NCBI RefSeq assembly: GCF_003865345.1
Contig: NZ_RMVE01000001.1
Location: forward strand, 248,001 to 312,000
Length of the DNA: 64,000 nt
Reading direction: 5' to 3'
Source of the DNA: Nonlabens xiamenensis
GTDB lineage: Bacteria > Bacteroidota > Bacteroidia > Flavobacteriales > Flavobacteriaceae
Every line of letters begins with the position of its first letter. The first letter of the stretch is position 1. A model generated the notes under the pieces. It was given only the letters and a program-made list of their open reading frames with translations, ran no database searches and was not told where the DNA came from. The position numbers were made by a program, and so were the translations under genes. Positions 41,508 through 49,754 of this stretch are shown piece after piece.

Positions 41508-42416
41508 TTAATTACCACCAGAACTACTTCCGTTATTTTGTTCCCGCTCTTCTCGTTTTTTACGAAGTTCTTCTTCTCTTTCTTCTTTGGCAGCTTTTCG
41601 TGCCGCGGCTATACTATCTCTCTTACGTTGACGCTCTGCCATCAATTTTTCTCTTCGTTCTTTGTAGGCAGCAGCCTTGGCAGCTCGAATAGAATCTCTG
41701 ACTCTGATGCGTTCGGCTTTTTCAGCTTCACGCTCGTCAACAATTTCTTGACGTTTTTCCTGACGCTCTTGTAACTCTTCCTCCTTTTCCTCGATCTTTT
41801 CCCGGTCTGCAACAGAAATAAAAGCCCCTTCACGCTCTTTTTCTATTTGCTCCGTCCTGCTCAATTCCTTCTTTTGAGCTTCCTTTTTCTTGCCAGTGCG
41901 ACCTATAGCTTTAAGAATCACATCACTAATGTCGTGTCTGTCTTCACTATATAACATGGCCAGATCTGAGCTATCGACTATGTAGTCATATTTTTTTTGC
42001 TGCCCGATCTTTTGCACTTCATTAAAGACCTGGTCTTGGACCGGTTGAATCAATTGTTGTTTTTGCAACACAAAATCACCTTGTGCTCCAAACCTCTTTT
42101 GCTGATAATCTGCTAATTCCTGTTGCTTGATGGCGATGTCTTCTTCTTTTTCCTCGATCAATTCTTTGGTCAACAACACGCGCTCATTTTTCAAGGCTGT
42201 CTCCATTTGCTCAATCTCGGTATTCATGGCATCTATTTCCTGTTTCCATTTGGACATCTTCTGTTCCAATTGGCGGGATGCCTCTTGATATTCCGGCACG
42301 CTTTCAAGGATATATTCCATGTTCACGTAGCCTATACGCGCTCCTCGTTGTTGCGCTTTCGCGAAAGCGAAACCAAGAAGAACAGTTAGTACGAAAATTG
42401 AAAACCTATTTTTCAT
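41508..42416 (-). CDS. OmpH/Skp-family chaperone with charged C-terminal tail
   Basis: The 302-residue protein has a signal peptide ending A-F-A-K-A with Q as the first mature residue, a Skp-like coiled coil (about 25-165) with the Y-I-V-D-S-S-D motif (about 145), and an extra tail of roughly 120 residues (about 180-302) dominated by E, K, R and A (for example E-E-R-E-E-E-L-R-K-K-R-E-E-R-E-Q). The tail is a long single helix by composition and is absent from the short paralogue. ATG 42416 is chosen; the ORF could extend to 42449 but that start would abut bamA. Palindrome copy 8 encodes the signal peptidase site. Confidence 0.92.
   Translation of the reverse strand: MKNRFSIFVLTVLLGFAFAKAQQRGARIGYVNMEYILESVPEYQEASRQLEQKMSKWKQEIDAMNTEIEQMETALKNERVLLTKELIEEKEEDIAIKQQELADYQQKRFGAQGDFVLQKQQLIQPVQDQVFNEVQKIGQQKKYDYIVDSSDLAMLYSEDRHDISDVILKAIGRTGKKKEAQKKELSRTEQIEKEREGAFISVADREKIEEKEEELQERQEKRQEIVDEREAEKAERIRVRDSIRAAKAAAYKERREKLMAERQRKRDSIAAARKAAKEEREEELRKKREEREQNNGSSSGGN
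42354..42369. repeat. 16-bp palindrome CGCTTTCGCGAAAGCG, copy 8
   Basis: Perfect copy in the signal peptide of the long OmpH protein, read on the minus strand as A-F-A-K-A directly before the predicted cleavage site. Confidence 0.95.
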
Positions 42417-42450
42417 AACCAAAGTGTTTAATTGAAATAACCGTGCCAAA

Positions 42451-45027
42451 TTAAAATTGCTGGCCGATTATAAAGTGAACGTTCCAACCACTAGGATCAT
42501 TGCTCACTGCACTAGGAACAGGGTCAAATCCATATCCGAAATCAACCCCCAGCAAACCAAAGGCAGGCATAAATATACGTAATCCTGCGCCAGCAGAGCG
42601 CTCAACATCAAACGGATTATAGCTCCTGAACCTGTCATAAGACCCTGCAGCCTCTGCAAAAGTCAAGACATAAATGGAAGCTGCTTGCTCCAATGAGATA
42701 GGATAACGCAATTCCATTGAGAATTTATTGTACACGGTATCACCATCATTACTGGTCGTAAGTGAGCTATTGTCATAACCACGCATTCTGATGATATCCC
42801 TACCATCCAGTGAAAACGCACCCAATCCATCTCCTCCTACAAAGAACCTTTCAAAAGGAACCAGGCCGCGGTCATTGTTATAAGCGCCTAAGAAACCAAA
42901 TTCTGTTTTGGTTTGAAGAATAAGTTTTTCGTACAGTTGGGTGTACCAGGTCCCTTCAAACTTGATCTTGTAATATTCTAGGAACTTAAATTTTTCCTGA
43001 TCGATTTTTCCTTGATCTGCAATTCCATTGGTTTGGAATTCAGGATCATCCTCTAGATTGGCATAATCAACACCATTCCATAAGGAATAAGGCAACGTCA
43101 TTTTGGCCGTCAAAGAGAAGGAAGAACCATAGGTAGGGAAAATGGGGTTCACCCCTACATTGTTTCTACTCAAACCGATGGTATAGGCCAGGTTATTAGA
43201 AAACCCGTTGGGGAAGTTGAACAAGCTGGTCTGATAGTTCTTTAAGTTATAGTGTTGGAAAGAGATTGCTTGGGAAAACTGGAAAAAGTTATCCGGCCAC
43301 TCTAGGCGTTTGGCGATTCCTACAGTACCTCCAGTAATTAAAAATCTCTGGCTCCGGTCTACTTCCCTGAAGTTTTGCTGATTCACCCTAAACTGTTCAC
43401 TGTGCGAAAACGACACATTAAAAGAGACGGGTTTTCGACCTCCTAACCAAGGCTCTGTAAAATTGAGGGAATAAGTCCTAAAAATAGTACTCGCTTGCGC
43501 CCTGATCGCCAAGGTTTGGCCGTCTCCCATAGGGACAGGTTGGTAGGCTTTTCCATTGAAAAGATTGCGCAAAGAGAAATTATTGAATCGCAGTCCTAAA
43601 GTTCCTACAAAACCACCCCCACCGTAGCCTCCTTGAAGTTCGATCTGACTGGCGCCAGCTTCTACCAACTCATATTCCACATCTACAGTACCTTCTTCCT
43701 GGCTGACATTCTTCAACTGCGGATTGATTTTTTGGGCATCAAAAAAGCCCAAGGCCCCCAATTCCCTGATTGAATTGATAATCTTCTGGCGGGAATACTT
43801 CTCACCTGGAGACGTACGAATCGCGCGATAGATAACATGATCGTTGGTTCGAGTATTTCCGCTGACGCTGATATCGTTGAAATAGGCTTCTTTACCCTCA
43901 ACGATGCGAATCTCAAAATCAATAGTGTCGTTTTGCACCTTGGTCTCTACCGCATTGACAGACGAAAATAAGTATCCGGTATTTTGGTAGAGATTGGTCA
44001 AGTCATCAGAATCAGGATCCTGGGGATTGCTGATGCGCTCGTCAAAGGCAACTCCATTGTATACATCACCTTTTTCTACCTTGATGATACGTCTGAGCTG
44101 ATCATCTGAATAAACCTGGTTTCCTACAAAGCTGATGTCACCAAAGTAATATTTGTTTCCTTCTTCCACCTTTATATTAAGGGCAATTGTTTTATCATCC
44201 ACTTTGGTCAAAGTATCAGACACTATTCTGGCATCCCGATACCCTCTTTCCTTATAGGCATCCACAACAGACTCCAGGTCTTCCTGGTAATCCTCTTCAA
44301 TATATTTAGAACGCTTCAACAAACGGTAGAATCTCTTTTCCTTGGTGTTGGACATCGCTCCTCTCAGTTTCTTATCACTGATCTTTTCATTTCCTTCAAA
44401 ATTGATCTCGGCAATCTTGACCTTTGGACCGCGATCTACCTCGATCTTCATGTCGACAATATTTTTACCCGTAGTGTCTTCTACTACACGGGTACGTACC
44501 AATGCATCAGCATAAAGGAAACCTTTTTTACGGTATTTGTCCTCGATATAAGTACGGGTATTGGTCACGAGGTTTTCGGTCGTCTTACGCCCTTTGGAAA
44601 GTTTGAGTTCTTCCTGAAGATCCTTGGTTTGTCCTTTTCTCAATCCTTCAATGGTCACCTCGTTAAGATTGGGCACCTCAATGATATTGATCTCAAGGTT
44701 GATGGTATCCACTAAGGCATCATCTGGATTACCTTCGATGCTCGTGGCAAAGATTCGGATATCGCTAAATAGCTTGAGGTCCCACATTTCTTTAACCACA
44801 CCACTTAGTCTTTCTCCAGGAACGTATATTTCCTCACCCTTACGCAATCCTGTAAAAGCGATCACGGTATTCTCATTATAGGTCTGGCTTCCGGTTACTT
44901 TGATGTCCCCAATTTTATATTTGGTAGCATCACCTATGGGTAAGTCCTCTTTTTTCTGGGCAAAAGACATAGCTCCAGACAAGATGCATATGACTATCAA
45001 TAACTGCTGTAAAAGCGTTTTTGTCAT
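42451..45027 (-). CDS. bamA: Outer-membrane protein assembly factor BamA
   Basis: The 858-residue protein has a signal peptide (to S-F-A-Q, residue 24), five POTRA repeats (about 35-430; for example K-I-G-D-I-K-V-T-G-S-Q and E-I-N-F-E-G-N-E-K-I-S) and a C-terminal 16-strand beta barrel ending F-I-I-G-Q-Q-F, whose final aromatic residue is the outer-membrane sorting signal. It inserts beta-barrel proteins into the outer membrane. ATG 45027 gives a 4-bp gap to uppS; a start at 45057 would overlap uppS. Both ompH genes follow, so chaperones and insertase are made together. Confidence 0.97.
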   Translation of the reverse strand: MTKTLLQQLLIVICILSGAMSFAQKKEDLPIGDATKYKIGDIKVTGSQTYNENTVIAFTGLRKGEEIYVPGERLSGVVKEMWDLKLFSDIRIFATSIEGNPDDALVDTINLEINIIEVPNLNEVTIEGLRKGQTKDLQEELKLSKGRKTTENLVTNTRTYIEDKYRKKGFLYADALVRTRVVEDTTGKNIVDMKIEVDRGPKVKIAEINFEGNEKISDKKLRGAMSNTKEKRFYRLLKRSKYIEEDYQEDLESVVDAYKERGYRDARIVSDTLTKVDDKTIALNIKVEEGNKYYFGDISFVGNQVYSDDQLRRIIKVEKGDVYNGVAFDERISNPQDPDSDDLTNLYQNTGYLFSSVNAVETKVQNDTIDFEIRIVEGKEAYFNDISVSGNTRTNDHVIYRAIRTSPGEKYSRQKIINSIRELGALGFFDAQKINPQLKNVSQEEGTVDVEYELVEAGASQIELQGGYGGGGFVGTLGLRFNNFSLRNLFNGKAYQPVPMGDGQTLAIRAQASTIFRTYSLNFTEPWLGGRKPVSFNVSFSHSEQFRVNQQNFREVDRSQRFLITGGTVGIAKRLEWPDNFFQFSQAISFQHYNLKNYQTSLFNFPNGFSNNLAYTIGLSRNNVGVNPIFPTYGSSFSLTAKMTLPYSLWNGVDYANLEDDPEFQTNGIADQGKIDQEKFKFLEYYKIKFEGTWYTQLYEKLILQTKTEFGFLGAYNNDRGLVPFERFFVGGDGLGAFSLDGRDIIRMRGYDNSSLTTSNDGDTVYNKFSMELRYPISLEQAASIYVLTFAEAAGSYDRFRSYNPFDVERSAGAGLRIFMPAFGLLGVDFGYGFDPVPSAVSNDPSGWNVHFIIGQQF

Positions 45028-45031
45028 GTTG

Positions 45032-45766
45032 TTATAATTGTTCACTCGTTTTACCAAACCTTCTCTCTCTATCTTGATAATTATAAATGGCCTCTATAAG
45101 GTGTTCCTTCCTGAAGTCTGGCCAAAGAACTTCAGTAAAATATAATTCTGCATAGGCGATTTGCCATAGCAGGAAATTACTGATGCGCTGCTCTCCACTG
45201 GTACGGATAAGCAAGTCTACGTCAGGCATAAAACTCGTATAAAGATGCTGATGGATCACTTCATTATCGATATCTTCAATCTCCAGGTTGCCATCCTTTA
45301 CCTGACTAGCGATATTTTTGATCACGGAAATTAGCTCTTCTCTCGACCCGTAACTCAGCGCGAGCGTCAAACTCATGTGGCTATTGTCCTTGGTGGCTTG
45401 TATGACCTCTTGAAGTTCTTTTTGGGCAGTTGCGGGCAGCAATTCCAGCGCGCCCACAGCCTTGAGGGAAATGTTGTTATTTTGTAATGTAGGTAATTCC
45501 TTCTTCAGGCTGGAAACCAACAATTTCATTAAGGTGTCTACCTCTAGCTTGGGACGTTTCCAGTTTTCGGTACTAAAAGCGTATAAAGTAAGATATTTAA
45601 CGCCTAGCTCTGCACAGGTTTCTACAGTTTGCCTAACCGCTTTGGCTCCCTTTTCATGACCACGCACGCGCATCAAACCCTGTTTTTTAGCCCATCGACC
45701 ATTACCGTCCATAATGACGGCAACATGCGTTGGGATATTCTTAAGCTTAGGTAGATCTTTTGTCAT
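45032..45766 (-). CDS. uppS: Undecaprenyl diphosphate synthase
   Basis: The 244-residue cis-prenyltransferase has D20-G-N-G-R-W (20-25) in the first motif, H at about 38-42 (R-G-H-E-K-G-A), and the C-terminal R-T-S-G-E-Q-R-I-S-N-F-L-L-W-Q motif near 192-206 ending in E-L-Y-F-T. It makes the C55 lipid carrier for peptidoglycan and O-antigen units. It lies 2 bp after the DUF6089 gene and 4 bp before bamA, linking cell-wall lipid supply to outer-membrane assembly in one operon. Confidence 0.97.
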   Translation of the reverse strand: MTKDLPKLKNIPTHVAVIMDGNGRWAKKQGLMRVRGHEKGAKAVRQTVETCAELGVKYLTLYAFSTENWKRPKLEVDTLMKLLVSSLKKELPTLQNNNISLKAVGALELLPATAQKELQEVIQATKDNSHMSLTLALSYGSREELISVIKNIASQVKDGNLEIEDIDNEVIHQHLYTSFMPDVDLLIRTSGEQRISNFLLWQIAYAELYFTEVLWPDFRKEHLIEAIYNYQDRERRFGKTSEQL

Positions 45767-45768
45767 TA

Positions 45769-46455
45769 CTAAAAGTTACAATAGCATGGCTTACGACCAA
45801 AGGTGTAGGTCAAGGTGATCCCTGTGAAGATGTACCAGTCATTGTTGTTGACATTTCCAAACTCCAGGACATCAAAATCCTTGCTCCTTACCGGGTTGCT
45901 ACCATCCAAGTTGTCTGTAAAGGTGTAACGCGCGCCCACCTCTGCTCCGAGGACCCAGTGATCAGCGATATTGGTCTTTACCCCAAATATAATTGGGACC
46001 GCAATATCTATCGTTTCACCATACTCCTCCAACTCATTTGTGTTATTTAATGCAAACAGGCTGTAATGAAAACCTGTGAGACCAGTATACAAATAGGGAG
46101 TGATGTGTTGTTTTCCAGAATATAACTCCCATTCCCAGAAGGTATACTCGATACCTACACTGGCTTCCAGTAAGGAATAGTTGTATTTATAACCCCTTAA
46201 GTCCCTGGAGATATCATCGCTGTCATTATCGTCACCAACCATATTGGCTGCAATAAAAGTTGCCCTAAAACTATGTCGTGGACTGCGGTTCCATTTGAAT
46301 ATTCCTCCAAAAGCGAGATCCTTCAATTGGACATACTGTGTACTCCCCACATCACCCACGACGTTGGAAGTCCCTCCGTAAACTCCTATCTCGTAGGTCT
46401 GTGCTTTCGCGAAAGCGCAAACCAAAAAAATTAGTGCCAATACTCCTAACCGCAT
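45769..46455 (-). CDS. DUF6089-family outer-membrane protein
   Basis: The 228-residue protein begins with a signal peptide whose last residues are C-A-F-A-K-A, with Q-T-Y-E-I as the mature start, then an eight-strand beta-barrel-like pattern (Y-E-I-G-V-Y-G-G-T-S-N, G-I-E-Y-T-F-W, Y-T-F-T-D) ending in G-R-K-P-C-Y-C-N-F. DUF6089 proteins recur before uppS-bamA in Bacteroidota, so it is likely an outer-membrane helper of unknown job. Palindrome copy 9 encodes its signal peptidase site. It has a TATATTTG promoter box and starts the uppS-bamA-ompH-ompH operon. Confidence 0.9.
   Translation of the reverse strand: MRLGVLALIFLVCAFAKAQTYEIGVYGGTSNVVGDVGSTQYVQLKDLAFGGIFKWNRSPRHSFRATFIAANMVGDDNDSDDISRDLRGYKYNYSLLEASVGIEYTFWEWELYSGKQHITPYLYTGLTGFHYSLFALNNTNELEEYGETIDIAVPIIFGVKTNIADHWVLGAEVGARYTFTDNLDGSNPVRSKDFDVLEFGNVNNNDWYIFTGITLTYTFGRKPCYCNF
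46402..46417. repeat. 16-bp palindrome, copy 9 (one edge mismatch)
   Basis: TGCTTTCGCGAAAGCG, with a changed first base. Read on the minus strand as the A-F-A-K-A end of the DUF6089 signal peptide. Confidence 0.93.
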
Positions 46456-46472
46456 GAAATTTCTAAAACGTG

Positions 46473-46480
46473 CAAATATA
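46473..46480 (-). promoter_or_regulatory. -7 promoter box for DUF6089-uppS-bamA-ompH
   Basis: Minus strand TATATTTG, 17 bp before the ATG of the DUF6089 gene. This should be the main promoter of the outer-membrane assembly operon. Confidence 0.55.
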
Positions 46481-46555
46481 ACAATTCTCTTTACCCAGCA
46501 TGAGGATTCATGCCCTATTGTAGTACAGAAAACAAGGATTGGATGATTTTATTGT

Positions 46556-47431
46556 CTAGTTGCGTTTATCTTCACCCCACAACAATTTTTCCCGGATGGT
46601 TTTGATAAAGCTTTGGTCCGTCAATTCAATAAGATCGATGGTGAAATCGGCTTTCTTTAAGGTCAAGATGGTCTCATTGGGGTAGCTGGCAATACGGTTG
46701 TCTAGAGAAGCCAAAAATTCTTCTTCGCGACCGCTGATACGCAACTCAATCTTAGTATGGTCTGGTATAACCAAAGGACGCGCGTTGAGGTTATGTGGCG
46801 CTATAGGCGTGAGTACAAAAGCATCGGTATCTGGAGAAATCAGCGGCCCCCCACAACTCAGACTGTAACCAGTCGAACCTGTTGGAGTAGAAACAATCAA
46901 TCCATCGGCCCAATAGCTTGTCAGCAGCTCACCATTTAGCATGGTTTCAATTTGGATCATACTGGTGGTGTTCATGCGACTTACGGTCACCTCGTTGAGA
47001 GCAAAATTATGGGGTGGCGTATGTTGATCAGCATGGGATGAACTAAGTGTGATCAAGCTGCGCTTACTCAATTGATACCTGCCTTCAAAAAGCGCAACAA
47101 CCGCTTCTTTGAGTTGGTCTTTATGCAGTGTAGCCAGGAATCCCAGCCTACCCGTATTGACACCTATCACCGGAATATCTGTCTTCCCCACAAAAGAAAC
47201 AGCCCTCAACACGGTTCCGTCACCACCGATGCTGATCAATACATCATAGGAAGCATCCAAGGTCTCAAAACCTGGTATTCCTGCTCCCACACCTTGTTCG
47301 AGCAACATGGTATGAAACTCATTTTCGATAGCCACTTCGCAACCTTTCTCCAGCAAGAGGTACAACAACTCCCTGCATGTGGGCAAGGTATCATCGTGTA
47401 GGTAGCGACCGTAAATGGCTATTTTCTGCAT
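46556..47431 (-). CDS. nadK: NAD kinase
   Basis: The 291-residue enzyme phosphorylates NAD to NADP. The G-G-D-G-T motif is at 69-73, followed by N-T-G-R-L-G-F-L-A near 95-103, N-E-V-T-V-S-R near 145-151 and the D-G-L-I-V-S-T-P-T-G-S-T-G-Y-S-L-S segment near 174-190 that ends the ATP-NAD kinase core. Length is typical. It lies 3 bp after the CBS gene on the same strand, so the two form an operon, separate from the outer-membrane cluster by its own promoter at 46473. Confidence 0.97.
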   Translation of the reverse strand: MQKIAIYGRYLHDDTLPTCRELLYLLLEKGCEVAIENEFHTMLLEQGVGAGIPGFETLDASYDVLISIGGDGTVLRAVSFVGKTDIPVIGVNTGRLGFLATLHKDQLKEAVVALFEGRYQLSKRSLITLSSSHADQHTPPHNFALNEVTVSRMNTTSMIQIETMLNGELLTSYWADGLIVSTPTGSTGYSLSCGGPLISPDTDAFVLTPIAPHNLNARPLVIPDHTKIELRISGREEEFLASLDNRIASYPNETILTLKKADFTIDLIELTDQSFIKTIREKLLWGEDKRN

Positions 47432-47434
47432 GAC

Positions 47435-48091
47435 TTATATATTAAGGTATTTGTCCAGATAGTCTGATCGCTGCTTGAGGGTGTCCAGATAAGAATCTTC
47501 CTCGGCCGCGCTGATAATTTCATAGCTATATCGCCTAAAGGTCTGAAGCACCGCGTTCAGGTTTTCAGGACTGATTTTAAGGGTGATTTCAGATAGGTGG
47601 TCCCGGTAGCCACTGATAAAACATCCAAACACCCTGGAATCATTGGACTCCACGATCTGGATAATCTCACTGAAGGAATAATCAGTAGAGCCTTTTTCAA
47701 TCACGATCACTGCTCCTGATTCATACATAAAGGGAGCATCATTAAAGATTTCCATGATATCTTTAAGCTCATAGTAGCCCTGATATTCTAGCTGGGCATT
47801 AAGTACAGGCATGATATTGGACTGGCTTTGGGCAAAAGCTTCCAATACGTCCAACCAGTGGGTGTCCTCCCGAACTTGAAAAGAGTCCAGAGAATATTTG
47901 ATTTCGTTTAATTTTTGGTTGGATTCAAAGCAATGTGCATCATTTTCACTCAGACAACCTATATAACTCCCCTTATCCATCACTGGAAGGTGGGAATAAG
48001 TGAGCTGGGAAAAAATGGCCTGAGCTTTTGAAATAGGGGCATCCATTCCTAGTGGCTCCACATCATTGATGATATAGTCTGTGATGTTCAT
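47435..48091 (-). CDS. CBS-domain protein with C-terminal ACT-like region
   Basis: The 218-residue protein has two CBS repeats (about 1-60, with P-I-S-K-A-Q-A-I-F and H-L-P-V-M-D, and about 65-125, with I-M-P-V-L and Y-Y-E-L-K-D-I-M) and a C-terminal stretch of about 80 residues (S-F-S-E-I-I-Q-I-V-E-S-N-D-S-R-V-F-G) that looks like an ACT fold. CBS pairs usually sense adenosine ligands. The next gene, nadK, acts on NAD(H) and ATP, so a link with the adenylate state is plausible, but no functional claim can be made. It starts a two-gene operon. Confidence 0.85.
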   Translation of the reverse strand: MNITDYIINDVEPLGMDAPISKAQAIFSQLTYSHLPVMDKGSYIGCLSENDAHCFESNQKLNEIKYSLDSFQVREDTHWLDVLEAFAQSQSNIMPVLNAQLEYQGYYELKDIMEIFNDAPFMYESGAVIVIEKGSTDYSFSEIIQIVESNDSRVFGCFISGYRDHLSEITLKISPENLNAVLQTFRRYSYEIISAAEEDSYLDTLKQRSDYLDKYLNI

Positions 48092-48152
48092 GAATTCCGG
48101 TTTTCATGCAAATTAATCAATTCTGCACTTATGCCAACATGAGGTTCCTTTG

Positions 48153-48160
48153 TATTTTTG
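48153..48160 (+). promoter_or_regulatory. -7 promoter box for pdxJ
   Basis: TATTTTTG, full consensus, ends 15 bp before the ATG at 48176. An in-frame TTG at 48158-48160 lies inside the box and so cannot be the start codon. Confidence 0.5.
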
Positions 48161-48175
48161 GTAAAAAATACAGCG

Positions 48176-48889
48176 ATGGCCATACTGAGCGTAAATGTGA
48201 ACAAGATTGCAACCCTGCGCAATTCCAGGGGAGGAAATGTGCCAGATTTGATCAAGACCTCTATGGATATTGAGCGATTTGGTGCTCAGGGGATCACAAT
48301 CCACCCGAGACCTGACGAGCGTCATATCAGGTATCAAGATGCCAGAGACTTGAAAAAAGTGGTTCAAACCGAATTGAATATAGAAGGCAACCCTATTGAG
48401 AGCTTTGTACAACTGGTGGATGAGGTCAAACCCGCGCAAGTTACATTAGTGCCTGATGCACCAGATGCCATTACCTCCAATGCAGGATGGGACACCTTAA
48501 AACATAAAGATCTGCTGAGTGAAATGGTAAAACATTTTAAAAAACAAGGTATACGAACAAGTATTTTTATTGATCCAGTGGTGTCAATGGTAGAAGGTGC
48601 AGCTGCCATTGGTGTAGATCGTATCGAATTATATACGGAGGATTATGCCAAAAATTACCCCAACGACCCACGCAAAGCCATTGCTCCATATATTGAAGCA
48701 GCTACCGCAGCCAGCAAAGTGGGTCTAGGTATTAATGCGGGTCATGATTTATCCTTGGACAATCTTAAATATTTTGCCCAGGAGATTCCAGATTTGCTAG
48801 AAGTATCTATAGGACACGCCTTGATTTCTGAGAGTCTATACTTAGGCCTGGAGAATGTCATCAATATGTATAAAGCCCGTTTAGCCTGA
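48176..48889 (+). CDS. pdxJ: Pyridoxine 5'-phosphate synthase
   Basis: The 237-residue TIM barrel condenses 1-deoxyxylulose 5-phosphate with 3-amino-2-oxopropyl phosphate to make pyridoxine phosphate. Family motifs are [16 protein letters not shown] (5-20), [10 protein letters not shown] near 45-54 and the C-terminal E-V-S-I-G-H-A-L-I (about 205-213). The start is ATG 48176, which gives the classic S-V-N-V-N-K start; the TTG further upstream sits inside the -7 box. The stop overlaps the next start as TGATG. Confidence 0.96.
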   Translation: MAILSVNVNKIATLRNSRGGNVPDLIKTSMDIERFGAQGITIHPRPDERHIRYQDARDLKKVVQTELNIEGNPIESFVQLVDEVKPAQVTLVPDAPDAITSNAGWDTLKHKDLLSEMVKHFKKQGIRTSIFIDPVVSMVEGAAAIGVDRIELYTEDYAKNYPNDPRKAIAPYIEAATAASKVGLGINAGHDLSLDNLKYFAQEIPDLLEVSIGHALISESLYLGLENVINMYKARLA

Positions 48890-49650
48890 TGTTACACAGT
48901 ATTATTTTAGGAAAAGGCCAACCGTTTTTAATCCTACACGGATTCCTTGGTATGGCAGACAATTGGAAAACCTTGGGTAGACAATGGAGCGAATCAGGTT
49001 TTCAAGTTCATTTGATCGATCAACGCAATCACGGACGTAGCCCACATAGCTCTGAATTTAGTTATGAAATGATGGCCCAAGATATCAAAGACTATTGTTC
49101 AGCTCACGGACTGGAACAGATTATTCTTTTAGGACACAGCATGGGCGGAAAAGTAGCCATGAAAGCCGTCAGCCTGTTTCCAACACTCATCGATAAATTG
49201 ATTATCGCAGACATCGCGCCAAAGCCTTATCCTCCCCACCACAGCGACATCATCAATGCGTTAAAGTCGGTTGATCTTTCACAGGTCAATAGTCGTCAGG
49301 AGGCTGATGAAGTGCTGGAAGCTAAAATTAAAGACTTTGGCACCAGGCAATTTTTACTCAAAAGTTTATATCGCAAAAAAGAAGGAATCTATAATTGGCG
49401 GTTTAACCTGGATGTTCTGGGAGAGGCACAGGAAAAGGTTGGTGTACATGAGGACATCCATCCAGTCATTGAGGTTGATACGCTTTTTATCAGAGGTGGG
49501 GAATCTGGCTATATTACGGATCAGGACAAGATGTTGATTGATCACGCTTTCGCGAAAGCAGAATTGAAGACAATCAAAGGTGCTGGACACTGGCTTCATG
49601 CGCAGAAACCACAAGAGTTTTTCACATATGTTATGGAATTCCTAAAATAA
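48889..49650 (+). CDS. Alpha/beta-fold hydrolase (YbfF/ABHD11-like)
   Basis: The 253-residue protein has the oxyanion-hole H-G-F-L-G-M-A-D-N-W (17-26), the nucleophile elbow G-H-S-M-G-G at 83-88 (S85 as base serine), the second acid near D-W-R-F-N-L-D and the catalytic histidine in G-A-G-H-W-L-H-A-Q-K-P (about 229-239). Family members are short-chain esterases or thioesterases. It overlaps pdxJ by a TGATG junction, so it is cotranslated. Palindrome copy 10 lies shortly before the catalytic histidine, read H-A-F-A-K-A. Confidence 0.9.
   Translation: MLHSIILGKGQPFLILHGFLGMADNWKTLGRQWSESGFQVHLIDQRNHGRSPHSSEFSYEMMAQDIKDYCSAHGLEQIILLGHSMGGKVAMKAVSLFPTLIDKLIIADIAPKPYPPHHSDIINALKSVDLSQVNSRQEADEVLEAKIKDFGTRQFLLKSLYRKKEGIYNWRFNLDVLGEAQEKVGVHEDIHPVIEVDTLFIRGGESGYITDQDKMLIDHAFAKAELKTIKGAGHWLHAQKPQEFFTYVMEFLK
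49545..49560. repeat. 16-bp palindrome, copy 10 (one edge mismatch)
   Basis: CGCTTTCGCGAAAGCA: the last base is changed. Read on the plus strand as A-F-A-K-A in the hydrolase gene. Confidence 0.93.
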
Positions 49651-49712
49651 AACATATTATGCAAGCATAATATTAACGAAATCGCTTGCGTAACATTAAT
49701 TTAATATTAAAT

Positions 49713-49741
49713 TTGACCACAACTTAATTAATTTATTTTTA
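49713..49741 (+). promoter_or_regulatory. Candidate promoter for the FadL porin gene
   Basis: TTG at 49713-49715, an 18-bp AT-rich spacer and TATTTTTA at 49734-49741. The ATG used, 49755, is 13 bp downstream. Confidence 0.45.
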
Positions 49742-49754
49742 CAAACCCTTGATT

